Positions 1-6,059 of a stretch of DNA of 6,484 bases are shown here, piece after piece. Below the pieces are notes generated by a model, which worked only from the letters and a program-made list of their open reading frames with translations, searched no databases and was not told the DNA's origin. The first letter of the stretch is position 1, and the number at the start of each line of letters is the position of its first letter. The stretch lies in contig MGSR01000158.1 in assembly GCA_001798565.1 (NCBI GenBank), positions 1 to 6,484 on the forward strand, in the 5' to 3' direction. Source of the DNA: Deltaproteobacteria bacterium RIFCSPLOWO2_12_FULL_60_16. Its GTDB lineage: Bacteria; Desulfobacterota; Binatia; UBA9968. The position numbers and the translations under genes were made by a program.

Positions 1-193
1 CGCTGCCGAATTTCTTCTTGATCTCCTCGTAATAGAGGCGCGCGGGGTCCTTCTCCACCATCAACCCTTCGGACGAGGAGTCGATCTCCAGCCTGGGAAG
101 CTGGAGGGCAAAGAAAACCGTTATCACCAGGATGATAGCGGCGCTGAGTAGCGGGTTATCGACGATCCAAAGCGGTATCTTTTTCAAATTCAT
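1..193 (-). CDS. RND/MMPL-family transporter, N-terminal fragment (cut by window edge)
   Basis: Only the first 64 codons are visible; the gene continues past the left edge. The fragment has a basic start (MNLKKIPLWI), a 'DNP' motif, one hydrophobic helix at about residues 13-31, and then a periplasmic stretch with EIDSSSEGLMVEKDP and a 'YYEEIKKKFGS' segment. This is the typical N-terminus of MMPL/HAE3-type RND exporters, whose first periplasmic loop begins right after TM1. By family, these are proton-driven inner-membrane pumps that move lipids or hydrophobic molecules. The ATG at 193 is preceded by a strong Shine-Dalgarno (GAGGGGG, about 5 nt upstream). The gene lies 58 bp downstream of the LolA-like gene on the same strand and is probably its operon partner. 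Substrate cannot be told from this fragment. The family call is fairly secure from sequence and context together, less so from the fragment alone. Confidence 0.75.
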   Translation of the reverse strand, partial: MNLKKIPLWIVDNPLLSAAIILVITVFFALQLPRLEIDSSSEGLMVEKDPARLYYEEIKKKFGS

Positions 194-251
194 GTGTCCC
201 CCTCATCACTCCCAGGTGCGCCGGCTTTACGCGAGGCTGCGACGACCGCCG

Positions 252-1052
252 CTATTTTTTGGTCAGTTCCCGCAGCGTGAATTTCGAGTCCGGGACTCCC
301 TTGTTGATCTTCCGCTCGGTCGTAATCGTCGCGGTCTTGTGCTTCGCCTTGAGGTCTTCCATCGTCACCTTTTTGGACCGCCACATCGGGCCCGTGACCT
401 TTCCCAGCTCTTCGTCGATGGATATCTTCTCCAGCTGGCCCTGCTTGTTGTAAAACTCTTTCTTGATGGTGAAGAAAATATCCTTGCGAATCCAGAATTT
501 TCTCTTGGCGTAGCCCGATTCGGACTTCTCCTGGTCCGTGGAGGGCAGCGCCTCGACCACGTAGCAGTCCTGGCCGCCGACGGCCTCGCTGCCGAGAAGG
601 TTATAGGTGTGGGTATCCAGGTTCTCCGGCCTCAGGTCTTCGTAGGCGAAGTCGGTGCCCATGAATTTGTTCTTCTTGCCGCTGGCCGCGATCCTTCTCT
701 CTTTGCCGGAGGCCGGGAGATACAGCCATTGGTCGTCCTCTCTGGCCTTCTGCTCCCAGGTGAGAAGTCCCGTCCCCCGGACGTCCGCCGGGGAGAGAAA
801 AATGATCATCGTCTTGGCGAGCTTCTCGGGCGTCTTCAGGTAAAAATTCGCGACCTCTCGTTTGCTTGTATTGTTATTCCGGTCGATCAGCAGCATATCC
901 TGCCTGAAGTCTTCGTCCTTGGACTCATGGAGCTGCTTCTGCTTATCCATGATTTGCCGCCCTGTCATCTGCTCCCCCGCCACCGCGGAACCGAGTATAG
1001 AGAGAAGCCATAACGCCACCAAGCTGAACGCTGCCCGCCAAGATATCTTCAT
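252..1052 (-). CDS. LolA-like outer membrane lipoprotein-sorting protein
   Basis: A 266-residue secreted protein. Residues 1-25 form a signal peptide: a basic start (MKISWR), a hydrophobic core LVALWLLSILG, and an AVA cleavage site before GEQ. There is no lipobox cysteine, so the mature protein should be soluble in the periplasm. The body carries hallmarks of the LolA-like family commonly annotated 'outer membrane lipoprotein-sorting protein' (PF17131 type): SPADVRGTGLLTWE (87-100), QWLYLPASGKERRI (108-121) and KFMGTDFAYEDL (129-140), followed by an alternating beta-rich C-terminal half. By family, the fold is a half-barrel that binds acyl chains. Here it probably ferries a lipid or other hydrophobic cargo between the RND pump and the outer membrane. 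It is not canonical LolA, which is shorter and lacks these motifs. The start at 1052 is supported by a strong Shine-Dalgarno (GAGGAGGG, about 5 nt upstream). It sits 46 bp after the barrel gene with no hairpin between them, so the two are likely co-transcribed. Confidence 0.85.
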   Translation of the reverse strand: MKISWRAAFSLVALWLLSILGSAVAGEQMTGRQIMDKQKQLHESKDEDFRQDMLLIDRNNNTSKREVANFYLKTPEKLAKTMIIFLSPADVRGTGLLTWEQKAREDDQWLYLPASGKERRIAASGKKNKFMGTDFAYEDLRPENLDTHTYNLLGSEAVGGQDCYVVEALPSTDQEKSESGYAKRKFWIRKDIFFTIKKEFYNKQGQLEKISIDEELGKVTGPMWRSKKVTMEDLKAKHKTATITTERKINKGVPDSKFTLRELTKK

Positions 1053-1098
1053 AAAATCCCTCCTCGGAATTGTCTTGATGAAAAATTCGCCAACCGAG

Positions 1099-2457
1099 CT
1101 AGAATAAATAGGTCATGATCACAAAGGTCCGGTCGTTTCGCTTCCACTTTCCCCAGAATGAATTTTGCGACCCCCAAAACGCCTGAATGCCCGCTTCGGC
1201 TTTCAGGGAGTCCGAAAACTTATGGATATACTTCGGCTGCAGCACCGAGTTATTGTGGTGGTGGAAATTGATGTTGCCTCCGATCTGCAGCTCGTTGTCC
1301 TCGTCGATCTTCAGGGCGAGCCGGCTCAATATGGAGTTTTGAAACGGCCTGGTAAAGATTCCCGATTCCTTGTATTCCCGGCTGTCTCTTTGGTGCAAGG
1401 TAAATTCCCCCCCGTATTCAAGGGTGAAGATAACCTGGTCGAGCCCCAGCCAGCTCACCTGATCCTGGTCCCAGGTGTAGGTCCCGCCGAGGACGAAGGG
1501 CAGGATATCCGTCGAGCGCCCGCCGTCATAAATTTTCCAGGCCCACTCGCCGTGGTACTCCAGCTTGCCCGAAGTGGTGGTAAAGTCCATGCCGATGACG
1601 CGCATGCGGTTAAAGCGCGGCCTGGCCGTGTCCTCGCCGATCTGGCGTATGACGGGGAGCGTGTCATATCCGTCAAAGTAGCTTAGGGAGAAATCCCACC
1701 CCGAGACAGTGGTCTTGCCCCGCAGACCGACCTGAATTTTATCCAGCCTCTTACCCGGCATCTCCCGTCTTTTGATGGTGACGTCGGCGTCAACGTCGGA
1801 TCCCAGCGCCTCCGCCCTTTGGCCTTCTCGGCCTGTTGATGCCCAGCGGGAAATGGCCAGAGGCAGGCGGCTGGGTGTAAAGAAGGGAACGACTACGAGC
1901 GTGATGGACGAATCGGGCGGGAAGTAGCTTGCCGCGAACGAAAAAATTCCCATCTTCTCGCGCTCGGGAACGTCCAGATAATTGCGCGGGTTCAGGTTGT
2001 CGGTCGGATTATACCCGTCCGCGGTTCCCCACGCATAAATCTGTTTGCCGACGCTTACGTCGAAGTCGTCGCCGCGATATTTGAGGTGCCCCTCCCGGAT
2101 GCTGAAGTAGGAATCGCGTAGATAGGTATCCCGAAAGTCGTGGAAGCCACCCGCCGTGTAGTTGGCGGTATCGGCCTTCCATTGAGGCATCAGGAAGAGG
2201 CGCCATTTCTCCAGGAATGTCTGCTCTACTTCCAGCCTCAGGATTCCCTCTTGCCGAACCGTTCGCTGCTCCGGCTCTGTATCTTTAAAATGGGCAAAGT
2301 TCTTGTAGCGAAAGCTCCCCTTGACGTGATCCTTGAACCACTGCTGGAGCGGGTTTTCGTCTTGCGCGCGGGCCGGGGAGAAAAAAACCAACGAGGAAAC
2401 GAGCAAAGCCGCGAAAAACAGGAGCATGGTTACCAAGTCGTATACGCCATTTCCCAT
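1099..2457 (-). CDS. DUF1302-like outer-membrane beta-barrel protein
   Basis: A 452-residue predicted outer-membrane barrel. A hydrophobic segment (residues 11-27) followed by SPARA-Q gives a signal peptide cleaved after about A31. The mature part is rich in alternating aromatic/polar strands. A hallmark region at 134-160, VSVGKQIYAWGTADGYNPTD followed by NLNPRNY, and a VPFFTPSRLPL stretch (190-200) match the DUF1302-type barrels found with RND exporters. The C-terminus FVIMTYLF ends in phenylalanine with aromatic or hydrophobic residues at alternate positions, as expected for the BAM insertion signal. It is the first gene of the minus-strand operon, ahead of the LolA-like and RND genes, so it is probably the outer-membrane partner of that pathway. 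The start is uncertain. The ATG at 2457 has no Shine-Dalgarno and gives an n-region without Lys/Arg. A second in-frame ATG at 2427 (M11) would give a shorter signal peptide but also lacks a ribosome site. The family call rests on remembered motif patterns. Confidence 0.8.
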   Translation of the reverse strand: MGNGVYDLVTMLLFFAALLVSSLVFFSPARAQDENPLQQWFKDHVKGSFRYKNFAHFKDTEPEQRTVRQEGILRLEVEQTFLEKWRLFLMPQWKADTANYTAGGFHDFRDTYLRDSYFSIREGHLKYRGDDFDVSVGKQIYAWGTADGYNPTDNLNPRNYLDVPEREKMGIFSFAASYFPPDSSITLVVVPFFTPSRLPLAISRWASTGREGQRAEALGSDVDADVTIKRREMPGKRLDKIQVGLRGKTTVSGWDFSLSYFDGYDTLPVIRQIGEDTARPRFNRMRVIGMDFTTTSGKLEYHGEWAWKIYDGGRSTDILPFVLGGTYTWDQDQVSWLGLDQVIFTLEYGGEFTLHQRDSREYKESGIFTRPFQNSILSRLALKIDEDNELQIGGNINFHHHNNSVLQPKYIHKFSDSLKAEAGIQAFWGSQNSFWGKWKRNDRTFVIMTYLF

Positions 2458-2468
2458 GGTTAGGTCAA
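2439..2468 (-). promoter_or_regulatory. Possible sigma70-type promoter of the barrel/LolA-like/RND operon
   Basis: On the minus strand TTGACC (2468-2463) is followed, after an 18-bp spacer, by TATACG (2444-2439). These match the sigma70 consensus at 5/6 and 4/6 positions. Initiation about 7 nt further on would fall near 2432, just upstream of the second candidate start codon at 2427 and inside the longer version of the barrel gene. If the promoter is real, translation must start at 2427 or later, giving a leaderless or near-leaderless mRNA. The hexamers could be chance matches. Confidence 0.3.
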
Positions 2469-2506
2469 TAGTTTGCGGCTAAATTACCATTTTATTTGTC
2501 CGGCGG

Positions 2507-4153
2507 ATGTCTTATATTAAGACCATGGCCGCAGAAGAAATCCGTCACCTCGAGGAACTGTGCCGCAAGAACCCGGACGACCCCGAGGCGCTTCTGCGGC
2601 TGGCCGAGGCCCACGAGCAGGGAGGGAATCCGGGGAAGGCGCTGCTGACTTATGCGCAGGCCATTCACCACGATTGGAGCGCGGCCGCATGGGTAGATTT
2701 TCACGTCCGGTGCTACAGCCGCGCCATGGAATCGATGCAGCGAATCCTGCACACGCTCGAAGAGCGGGCGCGTCTGGATCCGGCTCCCGAGACTCGCGCC
2801 TACCTGGCCTGCGCCTACGCGCAGACGGGCCGCATGGCGGAGGCCCTGGAAAAATTTGCGGAGGCGCAGGGAGACCGGAATCCCGGCGCCGGCCTGCCGG
2901 AATTCCTCAAGGACGGCTATCGCGCCGTGGCCCAGGGCGCCCTCACTGAAGCTCTCGGCAATCAACTCGAGTGGGTGCGCCGGCACGCCGCGCTGGTGCT
3001 CGCCGATCTCGGGGACAAGTCCGGTACTCCGGTCCTGGTAAAGGCGTTGAAGGAGGAGAACTGGCTGTCGCGGGAAGAAGCGGCGCTGGCGCTGGCGGAG
3101 CTGGGGCACCGGTCCGGGTTGACGGCCCTCACCGATGCCTTGAAAGATCAGAATCCGGAAGTCCGTAAAGACGCCGCGAAGGCGCTGTTGAAAGTCGGCG
3201 ATAAGTCCACCGTGGACGCCCTCATAGAGGCCCTCAAAGATCACAACCCCAATGTCCGCATGGACGCCGCTATCGCGCTGACCAGACTGGGCGATCCCTC
3301 GTCGCTTCCCGCGCTCAGAGAGGCCTTAAGAGACGAGAACTGGACGGTGCGCGTCTACGCGGCTCAGGCCCTGGTGCGGCTGGGAGAGGCTTCCGGCAAG
3401 GATTTTCTCGCCGCGGCCCTCAGGGAGCAATCGTGGTACGTGCGCAAGGTTGCCGCGGAGGCGCTGGCGGAACTGGGCGACAAATCCGGCATAGAGACGC
3501 TCAGCCTGGCCCTGAAGGAGCCGAAGTGGAGCGTGCGCTGGCCGGCGATCCAGACCCTGTCGCGATTCGGCGATAAATCCGTTGTCCCGGTTCTGAAAGA
3601 GGCCTTGAAAGACGAGAATTGGGCCTTTCGCAGTTACGCGGCCCGGGCGCTGTTGAAGCTGGGCGACGAGACGGGGCTTCCTGTCCTGATCGATTCTCTC
3701 AAGGACGAGAATTGGTCGTCACGGGAGTTTGCCGCCGTCGCCTTGGCGGAGATGGGCCATAAAGACGGCTTAAAGACCCTGCGGGAGGCGCTCAAGGACA
3801 AACAGGACTGGGTGCGCAAAGGCGCCGCCAAGGCGCTCTCTTGGCTGGGCGACGGCTCGGCCGTGGCCGCGTTGGTGGAGGCGCTCAAGGATGAGAGCTG
3901 GGAGGTGCGCCAGTACGCGGCCCAGGGACTCGGCTGGTTGAAGGACAGGAGCGCCGCGGAAGCGCTGAGCGACGCTCTCAGGGATCAGCGCTGGGAGGTG
4001 CGCGGTCAGGGAGCCCAGGCGCTCGCGGAGTTGGGCGAGGTATCCGCCCTGCCCGCGCTCTGTGATCTTCTTAGAGATGATCATTGGACCGTGCGCGATT
4101 ATGCGGCGAAGGCGATCGTCCTTATTACAGAAGGAGTTTCCCCTACGACTTAA
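2507..4153 (+). CDS. TPR and HEAT-repeat scaffold protein
   Basis: A 548-residue protein with no signal peptide or membrane helix, so probably cytoplasmic. Residues 8-60 and about 77-124 look like TPR-type helical hairpins (PDDPEALLRLAEAHEQGG; ETRAYLACAYAQTGRMAEAL). Residues 124-154 look like a capping half-repeat. Residues 155-526 contain twelve HEAT units of exactly 31 residues, and 527-548 start a thirteenth. The unit pattern is roughly WxVRxxAAxALxxLGDxS followed by xxxxLxxALKDEN, the type seen in PBS-lyase HEAT-like proteins. No catalytic motif is visible, so a lyase activity should not be assumed. TPR and HEAT arrays are protein-binding solenoids. The start is ambiguous: ATG at 2507 and an in-frame ATG at 2525 (M7) both lack a Shine-Dalgarno, and a TATATT element lies between them, which favours 2525 slightly. 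The gene is divergent from the barrel operon and ends 9 bp from the convergent cyclase gene. Partner proteins cannot be named from sequence. Confidence 0.9.
   Translation: MSYIKTMAAEEIRHLEELCRKNPDDPEALLRLAEAHEQGGNPGKALLTYAQAIHHDWSAAAWVDFHVRCYSRAMESMQRILHTLEERARLDPAPETRAYLACAYAQTGRMAEALEKFAEAQGDRNPGAGLPEFLKDGYRAVAQGALTEALGNQLEWVRRHAALVLADLGDKSGTPVLVKALKEENWLSREEAALALAELGHRSGLTALTDALKDQNPEVRKDAAKALLKVGDKSTVDALIEALKDHNPNVRMDAAIALTRLGDPSSLPALREALRDENWTVRVYAAQALVRLGEASGKDFLAAALREQSWYVRKVAAEALAELGDKSGIETLSLALKEPKWSVRWPAIQTLSRFGDKSVVPVLKEALKDENWAFRSYAARALLKLGDETGLPVLIDSLKDENWSSREFAAVALAEMGHKDGLKTLREALKDKQDWVRKGAAKALSWLGDGSAVAALVEALKDESWEVRQYAAQGLGWLKDRSAAEALSDALRDQRWEVRGQGAQALAELGEVSALPALCDLLRDDHWTVRDYAAKAIVLITEGVSPTT
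2513..2518 (+). promoter_or_regulatory. -10-like element between the two candidate starts of the TPR-HEAT gene
   Basis: TATATT matches the sigma70 -10 consensus TATAAT at five of six positions. It lies 7 bp upstream of the ATG at 2525, so a transcript started at the usual distance would begin at or next to that codon. No good -35 hexamer is found at 15-18 bp spacing; the best candidate, TTTATT at 2491-2496, matches only three positions. The call is therefore weak, but the AT-rich 2458-2524 gap is the only place for the promoter of this gene inside the window. Confidence 0.25.
2969..4150 (+). repeat. Coding tandem array of 93-bp HEAT units (12 complete + 1 partial)
   Basis: The DNA encoding residues 155-548 of the TPR-HEAT protein repeats every 93 bp without any insertion or deletion between units. 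Unit starts fall at 2969 + 93n; the last, partial unit starts at 4085. At the protein level the units share Arg at position 4, Ala at 7-8, Leu at 11, Gly at 15, and Leu at 23 and 27. Synonymous codons differ widely between units (for example the ALKDEN segment is spelled differently in nearly every copy), so these are old, selected protein repeats rather than a recent slippage expansion. Units 1-6 correspond by residue signature to units 8-13, a 651-bp offset. Confidence 0.92.
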
Positions 4154-4162
4154 AGTTGTTCT

Positions 4163-5983
4163 TTACTTGTGCTGCTGCGTATAGGGCGTGCCGGTATCGA
4201 GGGCAAACTCGACTTCACCTTCCAGCAAGACTTCCGGACAATAGACCAGCAAGGGGGCCTCGCGTCCGGTCACCTTTACCTGTCGCAAGGGGCGGAGCGG
4301 TATCGCGTCTTTCATTTCCGCGGCGGTAGATTCGCTGATCAGCATGGGCACGCCCAATTCCTTGGTGAGCCCTTCGAGGCGCGATCCCAGATTGACCGTG
4401 TCGCCGATCGCCGTGAACTCGGAGCGAATCTCCGAGCCGATACTTCCCACTACCGCGTCCCCGGAATTGATGCCAACGCCGACTTTGAGGGGCCTGCCGA
4501 TGATCTGCGTCCACTTGGGGCCGAGGGACTCCACCAGCTCGATCATCTCCAGGCCCGTTTTTACCGCCCTTACGGCGTCGTCGCCGTGAGACTTGGGCGC
4601 GCCGAATATGGCAAAGACCGCGTCGCCGATGAACTTGTCAATGGTTCCCCCATTTTTGAAGACGATATGGGTCACTTGCCCGAAGTAATCGCTGAGCAGC
4701 TTCACCACCTGCTCTGGCCCGATTTGCTCCGAGATGCTGGTAAAGCCGCGGATATCGGAGAAGAGCACGGTGATATGCCTTTTCTTTCCACCCAAGCCGA
4801 GCCCTTCACGATCGTCGAGCAGCTCATCCACCACATCCGCCGAGACATATTTGCTGAAAGTCGCCCGCAGCCGAATGCGCTCTCGTTGTTCGCGCACGTA
4901 GTTATCCAGGGTTATGCCCCCGTAGCTGAGCATCACCCCCAGAAAGGTCGGCACCATCGGCATCCAGCTTTGATGGAACGAAAAGAGGTAGAGGCTGGCA
5001 AAGATGTGGATGCCGGACAGAACCAGGACCATGGCAAAGGCCCGTAGTGGTTTGAAATGGAAGGAGGCCCAAATAGTTATGGCCGAAAGGAGAACAAAGA
5101 GCGTGTGATGTCCCGCTCCGGAAAAGGGGGCGACGGGGTCGTTGGCGGTCAGGGTGTCGACCAAGTTGGCTTGGATCTCCACTCCAGCCATGGGCTCGCT
5201 GGCGCTGAAGGGCGTGGGGAAGATATCGTGGAGGCTCGGGGAAAATGCTCCGACAAGAACGATCTTGTCCTTGAAAACAGCGGGATCGATTTCATCTCTC
5301 AGGATGCGGTAATAGGGGACGACCGGATAGCTCCGGGCCGGGCCACGGAAATTGATGAGCAGGGGCGTGAGAAAGATCTCCTTTGTTTGCAGCGCCTCTA
5401 GACCTACAAAGGCCTGGTAGATCTGGTAGGCAAATCCGGGAAATATCCGATCCTGGAAGGTCAGGGCCTGGCGCGCCCTGCGCACGATGCCGTCTCGATC
5501 GGTAACCAAATTGGCCGGGCCGTAACCCAAGGCATGCTCCCGTATGGGGGGGATGGGTAGATTGATGGTCGTCCTGGGTCCAAAGTCGCTGGGGACTTCG
5601 GTGAATTCAGCGGCAAGAATCACGTTGCCGGCGGCTCTGATGGCATCAGCCAAGGCCTGGTCCTCTCTGGGATCCGGTTTGGGCTCGGTAAAAAGAATAT
5701 CGAAGGCGATGAGCTTGGCCTGGCTGGGGGCGAGCTTGCGGATCAACATGGCGTGGAGGGTCCTGGGCCAGGGCCACGGGAGCTGGAGCTCATCGAAGGA
5801 GTCCTGGTCGATGCTGACGAGCACGATCGGGACCTTTGAGGCGATCGGGCCGCGGATCTGGAACCTGAAGTCTATGCTCTTCAGCTCGAAGGTATCCAGC
5901 AAGCCGCGCTGGTACGCCACGAAGACCATGACGGTCAGAGCGGCACCGATAGCGAGCGGCCGGAGTAATTTTTTGTAGTCCAT
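4163..5983 (-). CDS. CHASE2-domain membrane adenylate cyclase (class III)
   Basis: A 606-residue receptor cyclase. Residues 9-24 form TM1 and about 30-285 a periplasmic CHASE2 sensor (FELKSIDFRFQIRG; VPIVLVSIDQDSFDELQ; WPWPR; AFDILFTEPK; DGIVRRA; INFRGP; FKDKIVLVG). Three clustered TM helices follow at about 292-309, 314-334 and 341-358, the standard CHASE2 arrangement. A short linker (EQRERIRLRATFSKYVSADV) leads to the class III cyclase domain at about 402-580. All expected catalytic residues are present: metal-binding D410 (FSDIRGFTS) and D454 (KFIGDAV), base-selecting K450 and T524 (FTAIGDT), and transition-state N531 and R535 (NLGSRLE). Lys/Thr at the base-selecting sites is the pattern of bacterial ATP-specific (class IIIb) enzymes, so cAMP is the expected product. 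The ligand is unknown. The ATG at 5983 has no clear Shine-Dalgarno, but TM1 follows immediately, supporting this start. The gene converges on the TPR-HEAT gene and is divergent from tadA. Confidence 0.95.
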   Translation of the reverse strand: MDYKKLLRPLAIGAALTVMVFVAYQRGLLDTFELKSIDFRFQIRGPIASKVPIVLVSIDQDSFDELQLPWPWPRTLHAMLIRKLAPSQAKLIAFDILFTEPKPDPREDQALADAIRAAGNVILAAEFTEVPSDFGPRTTINLPIPPIREHALGYGPANLVTDRDGIVRRARQALTFQDRIFPGFAYQIYQAFVGLEALQTKEIFLTPLLINFRGPARSYPVVPYYRILRDEIDPAVFKDKIVLVGAFSPSLHDIFPTPFSASEPMAGVEIQANLVDTLTANDPVAPFSGAGHHTLFVLLSAITIWASFHFKPLRAFAMVLVLSGIHIFASLYLFSFHQSWMPMVPTFLGVMLSYGGITLDNYVREQRERIRLRATFSKYVSADVVDELLDDREGLGLGGKKRHITVLFSDIRGFTSISEQIGPEQVVKLLSDYFGQVTHIVFKNGGTIDKFIGDAVFAIFGAPKSHGDDAVRAVKTGLEMIELVESLGPKWTQIIGRPLKVGVGINSGDAVVGSIGSEIRSEFTAIGDTVNLGSRLEGLTKELGVPMLISESTAAEMKDAIPLRPLRQVKVTGREAPLLVYCPEVLLEGEVEFALDTGTPYTQQHK

Positions 5984-6022
5984 GCGTCTGCCGGAAGCCG
6001 CGAAACGATACCCCTCAATTTC

Positions 6023-6050
6023 CTTAGCTCTTTTTTTATGTTATGGTCAA
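6023..6050 (-). promoter_or_regulatory. Weak promoter candidate for the cyclase gene
   Basis: On the minus strand TTGACC (6050-6045, 5/6 match to a -35) is followed after 16 bp by GCTAAG (6028-6023, only 3/6 match to a -10). The spacer contains an A7 tract (6037-6031). Transcription would start near 6016, leaving a leader of about 30 nt before the ATG at 5983. The same TTGACC hexamer occurs in the other divergent gap, upstream of the barrel gene. The poor -10 keeps this speculative. Confidence 0.2.
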
Positions 6051-6059
6051 GCGCAGTTT

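Noticed and set aside
132..1013. 293-codon plus-strand open frame opposite the LolA-like gene
   Set aside because: It is antisense to a gene with a signal peptide, family motifs and a strong ribosome site. Its translation is low-complexity Leu/Arg/Gly-rich with no recognisable domain, as expected for a shadow frame in GC-rich DNA.
2492..3244. 250-codon minus-strand open frame across the start of the TPR-HEAT gene
   Set aside because: It overlaps clear TPR and HEAT coding sequence on the other strand. Its own translation shows only the reverse-frame echo of the repeats.
2969..4150. 93-bp repeats as a CRISPR-like or non-coding tandem array
   Set aside because: The units are in one open frame, conserved at the amino-acid level with synonymous variation, and fit HEAT helices. 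There is no conserved DNA repeat separated by variable spacers.
2507..4153. Assignment of the TPR-HEAT protein as a phycocyanobilin lyase
   Set aside because: The resemblance is to the generic HEAT-like unit only. There are no phycobiliprotein genes here and the N-terminal TPR-like region does not fit CpcE/CpcF-type lyases.
4169..5047. 292-codon plus-strand open frame opposite the cyclase domain
   Set aside because: It mirrors the cyclase catalytic domain, whose conserved residues prove the minus strand is coding. The frame is rich in His/Arg/Gly with no domain pattern.
6021..6042. T7 tract at 6031-6037 as an intrinsic terminator
   Set aside because: No GC-rich inverted repeat precedes it on the plus strand. 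The gap lies between two divergent gene starts, where no terminator is needed.
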